This document shows, in pieces, positions 45,385 through 53,600 of a DNA stretch of 64,000 nt. Under the pieces are notes generated by a model. It was not told the origin of the DNA and searched no databases. It saw nothing but the letters and a program-made list of their open reading frames with translations. The stretch lies in NCBI RefSeq assembly GCF_045032955.1, contig NZ_JBJFZU010000002.1, positions 248,001-312,000 on the forward strand. Reading direction: 5' to 3'. Made by a program: the position numbers and the translations under genes. Numbering within the stretch: position 1 is the first letter of the stretch; each line of letters begins with the position of its first letter. Source of the stretch: Ornithinicoccus sp045032955 (lineage in GTDB: Bacteria; Actinomycetota; Actinomycetes; Actinomycetales; Dermatophilaceae).

Positions 45385-46431
45385 TCAGGCGCGGTCGCCG
45401 AGCGCGACGATGTGCTCCGGCAACCGGGTGCTGCTGCCGTACATGAAGTGGTTCTGCATGCGCTCGGAGTAGCGGCTGGCCTCGGTGGTGCGGCCCACCG
45501 CCTCAGCCACCTCACGGACCAGCATGGGCGAGGCGCCGCAGCAGACACCCAGGTAGGTGATGCCCAGGGCGTGCGCCTCCCGGGCGAAGGCCCCGATCTC
45601 GTAGCGGTTGCACGCGAGGGGGTCCAGGGCGGTCGGGAACGTCCGGCCGTGCGGGGAGGGGACCACGGCACGCTCGTCACCGAGGTTGAAGAACGTGGGC
45701 TCCTCGTCCGTGGTCCGGTACGGGATCGGCAGCGCGCCCACGTGGCAGGAGACCGCCTCCCGGATCTGACGCAGCCAGGGCAGCATGGTCGACGGGCCGC
45801 GGAAGCAGTTCATCCCGACCACGTCCGCGCCCGCCTGCTCCAGCCGTTGGCAGGTCTCGACGATGCCGACCTGATCGGCCATCTCCTCGAAGGCCATCGG
45901 CGCCAGCGTGATGACGACGGGCAGACCGGAGGCCTTGGCCACCTCGAGCGCCGCCAGCGCCTCCCCGGCGTAGTAGAAGGTCTCGCCGACGATCAGGTCA
46001 GCGCCCTCCTCGACGGCCCAGCCGACCATCTCCTCGAACATGGCGCGGACCTCGCCCTGGCGTGCGGTGTCGGCCGGGTCCCAGATGTTGCTGTTGGAGA
46101 TGTTGCCGGCCATCAGGTCACCTGGTCGCCGGTCGGCGACCTCGCGGGCGATCTGCAGCGCCGACCGGTTGAGCGGCTCGAGCAGATCCTCCTTGCCGAT
46201 CACCCGCATCTTCTCCCGGTGGCCGTTGTAGGTGAACGCCTCCACGACGTCCGATCCGGCCCGCTGGAAGTCCAGGTGCAGCTGCCGCAGCGCGTCCGGG
46301 TGCTCGAGCGCGACCTCGGGAACGAACTCGCCGGCGCTGAGGTAGCCGCGCCGTTCCAGCTCGAAGAGGAAGCCCTCCGCGCAGAGCACGGTGCCCTGGT
46401 CCAGGCGCTCGGTGAAGGTGGTCGATGTCAT
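45385..46431 (-). CDS. Betaine/homocysteine S-methyltransferase-like, B12-independent
   Basis: A 348-residue Pfam S-methyl_trans protein. The zinc ligands are visible: one Cys in GMNCFRGPS near residue 205 and the Cys pair in GVCCGASP near residue 305. The N-terminus ERLDQGTVLCAEGFLFELERRGYL carries the substrate Glu. The segments VVEAFTYNGH and IVGETFYYAGEALAAL are like the BHMT branch, so the donor may be betaine or a related methylated compound rather than methyl-cobalamin. ATG 46431 has GGAG 8 bases upstream; a TTG four codons earlier is possible. It follows the thioesterase by 24 bases behind a cobalamin riboswitch, so it should be expressed when B12 is scarce. Confidence 0.88.
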   Translation of the reverse strand: MTSTTFTERLDQGTVLCAEGFLFELERRGYLSAGEFVPEVALEHPDALRQLHLDFQRAGSDVVEAFTYNGHREKMRVIGKEDLLEPLNRSALQIAREVADRRPGDLMAGNISNSNIWDPADTARQGEVRAMFEEMVGWAVEEGADLIVGETFYYAGEALAALEVAKASGLPVVITLAPMAFEEMADQVGIVETCQRLEQAGADVVGMNCFRGPSTMLPWLRQIREAVSCHVGALPIPYRTTDEEPTFFNLGDERAVVPSPHGRTFPTALDPLACNRYEIGAFAREAHALGITYLGVCCGASPMLVREVAEAVGRTTEASRYSERMQNHFMYGSSTRLPEHIVALGDRA

Positions 46432-46455
46432 GTCTGTCTCCAAGGGTCGGGTCGG

Positions 46456-46887
46456 TCAGGTGCGGGCGAGGGATGCGCTGGGCGGTGCGGCCTCAGCGGG
46501 AGGTCCGGTCAGCGGGGGCACCGGTCGTGGGCGCCGGTCCGCCCCCACCGCCACGAAGGTGTAGGCCGCGCGGGTCACCAGGGCCGGCTCGCCCTCGTGC
46601 CGCTCACGGGCCCAGGCCTGGACGGAGACCTTCATCGAGGTGCGTCCCACCTCGGTGAGGTCGGCATACACCGAGACCTCGTCGCCCACGACCACCGCCT
46701 GGTGGAAGGACATGCCGTCGACCGCCACCGTGACGGCTCGGCCGCGGGCGTGCCGGGAGGCGACGGAGGACGCCGCGAGGTCCATCTGGCTCATCAGCCA
46801 CCCACCGAAGATGTCGCCGTACATGTTGGTGTGCGCCGGCATGGCGGTGACGCGGATGGCGGGTGGTTGTTCTGGTCGTTCCCACAT
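46456..46887 (-). CDS. Hotdog-fold acyl-CoA thioesterase
   Basis: A 143-residue YciA/BACH-like thioesterase. HTNMYGDIFGGWLMSQMDLAA carries the catalytic Asp/Asn region at about residue 25, followed by AVTVAVDGMSFHQAVVVGDEVSVYADL, the central hotdog helix and sheet. It would hydrolyse acyl-CoA thioesters. ATG 46887 leaves about 50 bases after the riboswitch core for an expression platform; GTG 46917 would give 10 more residues but sits almost inside the aptamer. It is the first gene of the riboswitch operon; why a thioesterase should be B12-controlled is not clear. Confidence 0.85.
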   Translation of the reverse strand: MWERPEQPPAIRVTAMPAHTNMYGDIFGGWLMSQMDLAASSVASRHARGRAVTVAVDGMSFHQAVVVGDEVSVYADLTEVGRTSMKVSVQAWARERHEGEPALVTRAAYTFVAVGADRRPRPVPPLTGPPAEAAPPSASLART

Positions 46888-46938
46888 GGGAGCCTGCTTC
46901 CGCTCTGGCCCGGGCACCCCGCCGGGCGGATCGACACG

Positions 46939-47108
46939 GCCGAGGCAGGTCTCCTGGCTCGCGGGTCGATGCCGTTCCCCGGGCCTTCCCGACCGGACTC
47001 CCGGTCAGTGACACATGTTGGGGGCGGCTCACCGCTCACAGTTGCGGGGGCAGCGCCGGATCTTCACCGGCTTCCCTCTTGGCCTTCCGCTGGCGGAAGG
47101 ACCTCGAC
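46939..47108 (-). promoter_or_regulatory. Cobalamin riboswitch
   Basis: On the minus strand the region contains the adenosylcobalamin aptamer: GAAGCCGGTGAA, CGCTGCCCCCGCAACTG, GAGCGG, a variable P7-P11 region, GGGAAGG, and the B12 box AGCCAGGAGACCTGCC (plus-strand positions 46944-46959). The 5' CGAGG and 3' CCTCG can pair to close P1. It lies directly upstream of the thioesterase/homocysteine methyltransferase operon, and a TACCAT -10 box starts it near 47108. Binding of B12 should turn the operon off. Confidence 0.93.
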
Positions 47109-47114
47109 ACCGCG

Positions 47115-47120
47115 ATGGTA
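47115..47120 (-). promoter_or_regulatory. Predicted -10 box of the riboswitch operon
   Basis: TACCAT on the minus strand fits TANNNT and would start transcription about 7 bases later, at the 5' edge of the cobalamin aptamer. Confidence 0.5.
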
Positions 47121-47175
47121 GGCGACGCCGCGCGTCATGGTGTCGGTGCCCACGGTTCACCGGGCGGGCCTGGCC

Positions 47176-47181
47176 TAGGGT
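47176..47181 (+). promoter_or_regulatory. Predicted -10 box of the MFS transporter gene
   Basis: TAGGGT ends 6 bases before the GTG at 47188 and predicts a leaderless mRNA, divergent from the riboswitch operon. Confidence 0.5.
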
Positions 47182-47187
47182 CGGCGT

Positions 47188-48441
47188 GTGAGCAGCGGAC
47201 GGGGAGTCATCAGCTACCCGCCGTTCGCCCGGCTCTGGCTCTCGGACACCGTCAAGTGGTTGGGGATCTTCACCTCGGGCCTGGCCCTGCAGCTGCTGCT
47301 GATCCAGACCCTGGACGCCGACCAGGTGGACCTCGGCATCGTCCGGTCCGCGCAGCAGCTGCCGATGCTGCTCTTCGGCCTCGTCGTCGGTGTCCTCATC
47401 GAGCGGGTGCGGCGGCGACCCGTGCTGGTCGCCGCCGACGCCACCTGCGCGCTCGCCCTCGGCGCCATCGGGGTGCTGGGCGTGCTGGACCTGCTGACCA
47501 TCCCGCTGGTGGCGGCCCTGATGTTCGTCCTCGGGGCGGCGTCGATGTGCTCGATCACCGCGCACCAGTCCTTCCTGCCCCGGCTGGTGCCCACCCGTCT
47601 GCTGCCGAGCGCGAACGCCCGGATCGAGCAGTCGATGACCGCGGCCGAGTCCGTCGGCCCGCTGCTGGCCGGGGTCCTGGTGCGGGTGGTGACCGCGCCG
47701 GTGGCTCTCCTCGTCAACGCCGCCACGTATGCGGTCTCGGCCGTCCTCGTGTCGACCATCCGGGTCACCGAGGACGTGCCGCCGCCCGCAGGGAGGAGGC
47801 GGATCTGGCGTGACCTGCGCGAGGGCGCCCGCTACGTCTACACGCACCGGGTGCTCGCCCCGTATGCCGTCGCGCTGCACGTCTGGTTCTTCTTCAACTC
47901 CGCGATCCTCACCGTGCTCGTGTTCTACGCCACCGTCGACCTGGGGCTGGGCCCGGTGCAGGTGGGCCTCGCGCTGGCCTGCGCCGGGGTGGCCGGTGTC
48001 GTCGCCGCCGGGATCACCCCATTCCTGGCCGAACGGTTCGGCCTCGGCGTCATCGCCTGCCTCGCCGACTGGTTGACGCCGCTGGCCTTCGTCCTGGTCG
48101 CCCTGGCCCCGGTCGGGGAGGCCGGTCTGGTGCTGCTGGTCGTCGGCCAGCTGCTGTACGGCACCGCCAGCGGGCTGAAGGGGCCGTTGGACCTCAGCTA
48201 CCGCAACGCCGTCACCCCGGACCGTCTGCGGGCGCGGATGAACGCGACGATCCGCTCCCTCAACTGGGGCACCATCGTCGTGGCCGCACCGCTGAGCGGG
48301 TGGCTGGCCGCGAGCTACGGGAACCGGACGGCGATCTGGGCCGGGATCGCCGGGTTGACCCTTGCTGCGGTCGTCCTCACCGTGTCTCCGTACCGGCAGG
48401 CGCGGATGTCCGACGCGGAGGACGACCGATCTGACGCGTAG
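47188..48441 (+). CDS. MFS transporter
   Basis: A 417-residue major facilitator with about 12 helices. The N-terminal YPPFARLWLSDTVKWLG and the loop GVLIERVRRRPVLVAADA, the family motif A equivalent, identify the MFS_3/enterobactin exporter-like group. GTG 47188 is supported by the TAGGGT box 6 bases upstream. No substrate can be read. Its TAG stop lies inside the predicted -10 box of the next gene. Confidence 0.9.
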   Translation: MSSGRGVISYPPFARLWLSDTVKWLGIFTSGLALQLLLIQTLDADQVDLGIVRSAQQLPMLLFGLVVGVLIERVRRRPVLVAADATCALALGAIGVLGVLDLLTIPLVAALMFVLGAASMCSITAHQSFLPRLVPTRLLPSANARIEQSMTAAESVGPLLAGVLVRVVTAPVALLVNAATYAVSAVLVSTIRVTEDVPPPAGRRRIWRDLREGARYVYTHRVLAPYAVALHVWFFFNSAILTVLVFYATVDLGLGPVQVGLALACAGVAGVVAAGITPFLAERFGLGVIACLADWLTPLAFVLVALAPVGEAGLVLLVVGQLLYGTASGLKGPLDLSYRNAVTPDRLRARMNATIRSLNWGTIVVAAPLSGWLAASYGNRTAIWAGIAGLTLAAVVLTVSPYRQARMSDAEDDRSDA

Positions 48442-48444
48442 GGT
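48439..48444 (+). promoter_or_regulatory. Predicted -10 box overlapping the MFS stop codon
   Basis: TAGGGT starts with the TAG stop of the MFS gene and ends 6 bases before the ATG at 48451, predicting a separate leaderless transcript. Confidence 0.5.
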
Positions 48445-48450
48445 TTTCGT

Positions 48451-49149
48451 ATGGCTGTGCAGGGACGTTTCCGGAAGGGCAGAGCCGCCGTTCTGGTGGT
48501 GTTCTTCGTCGGTGCCGCCGCGGTGTACTTCGGAATCTCGATGCTCATGGGAAGCCCCCTGGTCAGCGCTGTGATCTCCAGCCTCGTCTGGGCGGCGATC
48601 TTCGTGCCGGGGATGCTGTGGGTGAACACGAAGATGAACACACGGTTGGCGAACAAGTCGTCATCGTCCACCGGTGCCGATGACCGCGAAGAACACGCCT
48701 CGGAGCAGACCGGGGAAACGCGGTCGGACGAGAGATCTTCCGTCGTGGTGGGTCACCGTGACGGAGGTGGGTTCTACCGACGGGCGAGCGTCGTGCCCTG
48801 GGTCGACCCGGCCAGGGCAGCCGCGCACCTGACCGAGGTGTCCGCGTGGCGGACGACGGGGCAGCCGGACGACGGCACGGCGTCCCTGCGGCACGGCTCC
48901 CGGGCCTGGCTGCGGATCATGGGCGGATGGGACTGGACGCCCCGATCCCGGAGTCGATGGCCGTTCGCTGCTCAGCTCGTCGGTGACCAGGAAGGTGACA
49001 CGCTCGAGGTGACCGTGACGGACAATTTCGGCCGATGGCTGGACCTGGACTCGTCGAGCGGTTCCGCAGGAACGAGGATGGGCGCGCACGGTGACGTCCT
49101 TCTCGCAGAGATCGTCGACCGGCTGCAGGAGCTCAGCACGCGCTCGTGA
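48451..49149 (+). CDS. Two-helix membrane protein, hypothetical
   Basis: A 232-residue protein with a basic start (MAVQGRFRKGRAA), two membrane helices (VLVVFFVGAAAVYFGISM and AVISSLVWAAIFVPGMLW), a Ser/Asp/Glu-rich linker, and a soluble C-terminal domain beginning about residue 100 with YRRASVVPWVDPARAAAHL and including AQLVGDQEGDTLEVTVTDNFGRWLDL. I do not recognise the domain. The ATG lies 6 bases after a TAGGGT box. Codon use is less GC-extreme than its neighbours, weakly suggesting a different origin. Confidence 0.62.
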   Translation: MAVQGRFRKGRAAVLVVFFVGAAAVYFGISMLMGSPLVSAVISSLVWAAIFVPGMLWVNTKMNTRLANKSSSSTGADDREEHASEQTGETRSDERSSVVVGHRDGGGFYRRASVVPWVDPARAAAHLTEVSAWRTTGQPDDGTASLRHGSRAWLRIMGGWDWTPRSRSRWPFAAQLVGDQEGDTLEVTVTDNFGRWLDLDSSSGSAGTRMGAHGDVLLAEIVDRLQELSTRS

Positions 49150-49229
49150 GCCACCCCGGGCCTCCTGCTCCCCACCCGATGGACCTATGCCGTTCACCCT
49201 GGTGTCATCCGGTGGCTGCCCACGCTTCC

Positions 49230-49235
49230 TAGCGT
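49230..49235 (+). promoter_or_regulatory. Predicted -10 box of the choice-of-anchor I gene
   Basis: TAGCGT ends 7 bases before the GTG at 49243 and predicts a leaderless mRNA. Confidence 0.45.
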
Positions 49236-49242
49236 CCTGGCG

Positions 49243-51021
49243 GTGACCCCGAATCTCCGTACCCTCCGCTCCCGCACCGTCCGCTCGGCGCTCGTCGTCT
49301 CCTGCGCCCTGGGATTGGCCGCCAGCCCGGCCGTCGCCGCTGTGGTGGCCGAGCCCGTCCGCCACTCCGCGGACGACGCCGCCTTCACCCTCGACCCGAT
49401 CGGCAGCTACGAGACCGGCGTGTTCGACGAGTCCGCCGCCGAGATCGTCGCCTGGTACGCCGCCGGTCAGCGCACGCTCGTGGTGAATGCGCAGAGCGGC
49501 ACCGTCGACGTGCTGGACGCCGCTGACCCGACCACCCCGGTCAAGGTCTCGGAGATCTCGGCGGTCGGTGTCGAGGCCGCCGACGGGTCGGTGGTGCCCG
49601 AGGGGACGGTGGCCAACTCGGTGGCCGTGCGTCCCGACGGCCTGGCCGTGGTCGCCCTGGAGGCGCCGGAGAAGACCGACGACGGCTGGCTCCTCGCCGT
49701 GGACGTACGGCAGGAGGAGCCGGAGATCCTGGGGGCATACCGGGTCGGTGCCCTGCCCGACATGGTCACCCTGACGCCCCGCGGGGACCGCGCCGTCGTC
49801 GCGAACGAGGGCGAGCCGACGGATGACTACAGCCTCGACCCGGAGGGCACGGTCTCCGTCGTGGAGCTGCCCAAGCAGGTGGACGACCGCGGCCGATCGG
49901 CCCAGCACGGGTCCCGTGCGGTCACTCAGGACAAGGTGGGCACCGCCGACTTCCACGCGTTCGAGGGCAAGGACCTGCCCGAGGGGGTCCGCGTCTTCGG
50001 CGGACGGGAGGACGCAGGTACCGGCATACCCGACCGGCCCGTCTCGGAGAACCTCGAGCCGGAGTACGTCACCGTCTCCGACAACGGTCGCACCGCGTGG
50101 GTGTCCCTGCAGGAGGCCAACGCGCTGGCCGTCGTCGACGTCCGCAGCGCGACCGTCACCGACCTCCTGCCCCCGGGGACGGTGGACCGCCGGGACGTCG
50201 CCTTCGATCCGTCCGACCGCGACGGCGGGATCGCTCTCGGGACGTGGCCGGTCCAGGGCTTCCGACTGCCCGACGCCATCGACTCCTACCGGGTGCGCGG
50301 CACCGACTACCTCGTGACCGCCAACGAGGGCGACGCCCGTGACTACGACGCCTACTCCGAGGAGGCGCGGGTCAAGGACCTGGGCGAGGACGGCATCCCT
50401 CCCGTCTGCGACGGCGTCGCCGCCCAGGCAGGGATGAGCGTGGAGGAGCTGCAGGCGGACGAGAACCTCGGTCGTCTCACGGTCACCCTGGCCCAGGGCC
50501 TCGACGAGGACGCCGGCTGCTACGCCGAGCTGTTCACCTACGGCACCCGCGGCTTCTCGATCGTCGACGGCGAGGGCACCGTGGTCTTCGACTCCGGTTC
50601 CGAGTTCGAGGAGGTCATCGCCGAGGCGGTCCCGGAGTACTTCAACTCCAACCACTCCGAGACGAACCTCGAGGGCCGTTCCGACGACAAGGGCCCCGAG
50701 CCCGAGGGCGTCGTCCTCGGCGAGGTCGACGGCCGGACCTACGCCTTCATCGGCCTGGAGCGCATCGGCGGGGTGATGGTCTACGACGTGACCGACCCGA
50801 CGGACGCGTCCTTCGTCACCTACGTCAACAACCGGGACTTCTCGGTCTCCGTCGAGGACTCCGAGGACGTCGACGCGGCGCTGGCTGCCGCGGGTGACCT
50901 CGGCGCCGAGGGCCTGGCCTTCGTCCCGGCCGCACAGTCGCCGACCGGGTCGCCGCTGGTGATCGTGGGCAACGAGGTGTCCGGCACGACCACGTTCTTC
51001 GAGGTCAGCGAACTGCGCTGA
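49243..51021 (+). CDS. Choice-of-anchor I domain secreted protein
   Basis: A 592-residue exported protein with a signal peptide (LVVSCALGLAASPAVAA, about residues 17-33) and a beta-propeller-like body of the choice-of-anchor I family: DVLDAADPTTPVKVSEIS, VANSVAVRPDGLAVVALE, PDMVTLTPRGDRAVVANEGEP, EYVTVSDNGRTAWVSLQEAN, YLVTANEGDARDYDAY and GPEPEGVVLGEVDGRTYAFIGLER. Homologues are secreted phytase- or esterase-like proteins and often have a C-terminal anchor, absent here, so it is probably released. The GTG is supported by TAGCGT upstream. Function unproven. Confidence 0.85.
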   Translation: MTPNLRTLRSRTVRSALVVSCALGLAASPAVAAVVAEPVRHSADDAAFTLDPIGSYETGVFDESAAEIVAWYAAGQRTLVVNAQSGTVDVLDAADPTTPVKVSEISAVGVEAADGSVVPEGTVANSVAVRPDGLAVVALEAPEKTDDGWLLAVDVRQEEPEILGAYRVGALPDMVTLTPRGDRAVVANEGEPTDDYSLDPEGTVSVVELPKQVDDRGRSAQHGSRAVTQDKVGTADFHAFEGKDLPEGVRVFGGREDAGTGIPDRPVSENLEPEYVTVSDNGRTAWVSLQEANALAVVDVRSATVTDLLPPGTVDRRDVAFDPSDRDGGIALGTWPVQGFRLPDAIDSYRVRGTDYLVTANEGDARDYDAYSEEARVKDLGEDGIPPVCDGVAAQAGMSVEELQADENLGRLTVTLAQGLDEDAGCYAELFTYGTRGFSIVDGEGTVVFDSGSEFEEVIAEAVPEYFNSNHSETNLEGRSDDKGPEPEGVVLGEVDGRTYAFIGLERIGGVMVYDVTDPTDASFVTYVNNRDFSVSVEDSEDVDAALAAAGDLGAEGLAFVPAAQSPTGSPLVIVGNEVSGTTTFFEVSELR

Positions 51022-51039
51022 GGCGTGGAGACCCCGGTG

Positions 51040-51945
51040 TCACGACGTCTCGGTGACGGCCGGGGTCGGCTGCGACGCCGCCCAGGACGCGAGCAGGCGC
51101 AGCCCCTCGGCCGACGGTGAGCCGGGCTCGGCGGTGTAGACGAGGAGGGCCAGCCCGGGTTCGGCGGTGATGGCCAGCTCCTCGTAGACGAGCGTGAGCT
51201 CACCGACCACCGGGTGGTGGAACCGTTTGGTGCCGGCTCCATGGGCGCGGACGTCATGGTCGGCCCACAGCTGCCGGAAGGTCTCGCTGCGGGTGGACAG
51301 CTCGCCGACGAGGTCCTGCAGGCCGCGGTCGTGGGGGTCGCGGCCGGCCTCGGTCCGCATGATGCCGACGCACATCCGGGCGAACAGGTCCCAGTCGGGG
51401 TAGAAGTCGCGGGAGGTGGGGTCCAGGAACTGGAAGCGGGCAAGGTTGGGGGTGCGCCCGCTGTCGCCGATGACCGGGGAGTAGAACGCTCGTCCCAGGG
51501 CGTTGGTGGCCAGCAGGTTCTGGTGGGGGTCGCGCACGAACGCGACGGCGCCGGTCATGGACTCCAACGCCCACTGCAGGCTGTGGCGTGAGGCTGCCTT
51601 GGACTGTGCTCGGCGTCGGGGTCGACCTGAGGTGGGCATACCGTCCGCGGCTCTGGCCAGGTCGAACAGGTGGGCGCGTTCGGTGTCGTCGAGCTGCAGG
51701 GCTCGGGCGAGCGCTTCCAGGACGCCGGAGGAGGCGCCGCCGATCTGTCCACGCTCGAGCCGCGCGTAGTACTCGACGCTCAGCCCGGCGAGAGTGGCGA
51801 CCTCGCTGCGGCGCAGCCCGGGCACGCGACGGGCACCGCTCGTCGGCAGACCTACCTGGTCGGGCGTGATGCGGGCGCGACGGGTGGTCAGGAACTCGCT
51901 CACCTCGTGACGGTTGTCCACGTCCTCGAGCGTATGCCGAGACAT
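51040..51945 (-). CDS. XRE regulator with MmyB-like ligand domain
   Basis: A 301-residue repressor-type protein. The N-terminal helix-turn-helix (residues about 15-85: FLTTRRARITPDQVGL, RRVPGLRRSEVATLAGLSVEYYARLERG) precedes a MmyB-like PAS-related ligand-binding domain (LQWALESMTGAVAFVRDPHQNLLATN and WDLFARMCVGIMRTEAG). Such regulators bind fatty acids or other small hydrophobic ligands and commonly control a neighbouring oxidoreductase. It diverges from the alcohol dehydrogenase operon with an operator-like region between them. Confidence 0.9.
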   Translation of the reverse strand: MSRHTLEDVDNRHEVSEFLTTRRARITPDQVGLPTSGARRVPGLRRSEVATLAGLSVEYYARLERGQIGGASSGVLEALARALQLDDTERAHLFDLARAADGMPTSGRPRRRAQSKAASRHSLQWALESMTGAVAFVRDPHQNLLATNALGRAFYSPVIGDSGRTPNLARFQFLDPTSRDFYPDWDLFARMCVGIMRTEAGRDPHDRGLQDLVGELSTRSETFRQLWADHDVRAHGAGTKRFHHPVVGELTLVYEELAITAEPGLALLVYTAEPGSPSAEGLRLLASWAASQPTPAVTETS

Positions 51946-51965
51946 ACCGTCGCCGCTCGCGTGAA

Positions 51966-51986
51966 GGGTGCCCTGTCAGTGCACCC
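51966..51986. promoter_or_regulatory. Operator-like inverted repeat between XRE regulator and dehydrogenase
   Basis: GGGTGC and its complement GCACCC are separated by 9 bases. A second inverted pair, GCAGGG and CCCTGC, follows at 51991-52013. Their place between the regulator and its probable targets suggests binding sites for the XRE protein. Confidence 0.4.
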
Positions 51987-52079
51987 CTTCGCAGGGACTC
52001 CCTCATGCCCTGCCGGACGGGTTCACTGGAGGAGTGCGGGCAGCAGCCCGCAGTCGGACGAGAGAGAGGCTGCACCTCC

Positions 52080-53099
52080 ATGCGACAGGTTGTCATGCAC
52101 GCTCCCGGGGACGTACGGGTCGAGGACCGCGAGGACCCCAGGATCATCGAACCCACCGACGCCGTCATCCGGCTGTCGGCGACCTGCATCTGCGGCAGCG
52201 ACCTGTGGCCCTACCGCGGTGCCGAACCGGTCGAGCACCAGGTCATGGGGCACGAGTACGTCGGTGTGGTCGAAATGGTCGGCTCCGAGGTACGGACCGT
52301 GAAGGTCGGTGACTTCGTCGTCGGCTCGTTCTGGGCGTCCGACGACACCTGCGAGATCTGCCGGGCCGGCTACCAGGCCTACTGCGTGCACCGTGTCCTG
52401 ATGGGCACCATCGGCACCCAGTCGGAGCTGGCGCGTATCCCGCTGGCCGATGGCACCCTGGTCGCCACCCCGGGGATGCCCGAACCGGGCATGATCCCTT
52501 CCCTGCTGGCCGCCTCCGACGTGCTGGGCACCGGTTGGTTCGCCGCCGTCGCGGCCCAGGCCGGACCGGGCACGACGGTCGCTGTCGTCGGTGACGGTGC
52601 GGTCGGCCTCCTCGGTGTCCTCGCAGCCAAGCAGTTGGGTGCCGAGCGCATCATCGCGGTCAGCCGGCACGCGGACCGGCAGGCCCTTGCCCGCGAGTTC
52701 GGTGCCACGGACGTGGTCGAGGAGCGCGGGGACGAAGGTGTCGCCCGGGTCAGGGAGCTCACCGGCGGGCTCGGCGCGCACTCGGTCATCGAGGCGGTCG
52801 GCACCCAAGAGGCGATGATGCAGGCCATCGGGTCGGCCCGTCCCGGCGGGCATGTCGGGTTCGTCGGTGTCTCCCACGACGTCGCCATCCCCGGCGACGC
52901 ACTGTTCATGGCCGGCGTGCACCTGCATGGCGGACCCGCTCCGGTCCGACGGTTCCTGCCCGAGCTGATCCAGCTCATCTGGGACCGCACGATCGACCCC
53001 GGCAAGGTCTTCGACCTGACCCTTCCCCTCGAGCAGGCCGCCGAGGGCTACCGGGCGATGGACCAGCGCACCGCCACCAAGGTCCTGCTCACGCTGTGA
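52080..53099 (+). CDS. Zinc-dependent alcohol dehydrogenase
   Basis: A 339-residue medium-chain dehydrogenase. The catalytic zinc site includes Cys in CICGSDLWPYRG and GHEYVG; the structural zinc loop reads CEICRAGYQAYC, three Cys rather than the usual four, so the structural zinc may be altered. The NAD(P) site is VAVVGDGAVGLLGVLAAKQLG. It would oxidise an alcohol or reduce an aldehyde. ATG 52080 fits the family start (MRQVVMHAPGDVRVED). It overlaps the cyclophilin-like gene by 4 bases. Confidence 0.9.
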   Translation: MRQVVMHAPGDVRVEDREDPRIIEPTDAVIRLSATCICGSDLWPYRGAEPVEHQVMGHEYVGVVEMVGSEVRTVKVGDFVVGSFWASDDTCEICRAGYQAYCVHRVLMGTIGTQSELARIPLADGTLVATPGMPEPGMIPSLLAASDVLGTGWFAAVAAQAGPGTTVAVVGDGAVGLLGVLAAKQLGAERIIAVSRHADRQALAREFGATDVVEERGDEGVARVRELTGGLGAHSVIEAVGTQEAMMQAIGSARPGGHVGFVGVSHDVAIPGDALFMAGVHLHGGPAPVRRFLPELIQLIWDRTIDPGKVFDLTLPLEQAAEGYRAMDQRTATKVLLTL

Positions 53100-53596
53100 G
53101 CCTCATGCCCGCATCCGGCACCACCATCCTCACCGTCGGGGTCGGTTCACTGGCCGGAGTCCTCCTCACGGGCTGCGCCGCCCGGGGTCCACTCCTCGAC
53201 GAGGCTGACCAGGCCGGTCCGCCGGACACCAAGGAGCACGACATGACGATCTCGATCACGATCGGCGACGACCGCTTCACCGCCACGCTCGACGACAGTG
53301 CCGCGACCCGTGACCTGGTCGCTCAGCTGCCCGTCACGGTCGACATGGTCGACCACGGCGGTGTGGAGAAGACAGGTCGGCTGCCGTCCGCGCTCTCCCT
53401 GGACGGGCAGCCCGACGGTGCCGACCCGGACGTCGGAGACCTGGGCTACTACGCACCCGGCGGCGATCTGGTCCTCTACTACGGCGACCAGGGGTACTTC
53501 CCCGGCATCGTCGTCCTCGGCCGGATGGACGGCGGCGCGTCGGCGCGGATCGCGGAGATCGATGGTCCGGTCACGGCCACCGTCGAGGAGGTGTGA
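53096..53596 (+). CDS. Cyclophilin-like domain lipoprotein
   Basis: A 166-residue protein. The first 25 residues contain a hydrophobic segment and a lipobox (GVLLTGC), suggesting lipidation, followed by a cyclophilin-like barrel (MTISITIGDDRFTATLDDSAATRDLVAQL, LGYYAPGGDLVLYYGDQGYF) of the small Cyclophil_like group, which lacks known isomerase residues. Start at GTG 53096 overlaps the dehydrogenase stop; the cytoplasmic form could instead start at ATG 53243. Dehydrogenase / cyclophilin-like gene pairs recur in Actinomycetes. Confidence 0.78.
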   Translation: MSLMPASGTTILTVGVGSLAGVLLTGCAARGPLLDEADQAGPPDTKEHDMTISITIGDDRFTATLDDSAATRDLVAQLPVTVDMVDHGGVEKTGRLPSALSLDGQPDGADPDVGDLGYYAPGGDLVLYYGDQGYFPGIVVLGRMDGGASARIAEIDGPVTATVEEV

Positions 53597-53600
53597 GTCC

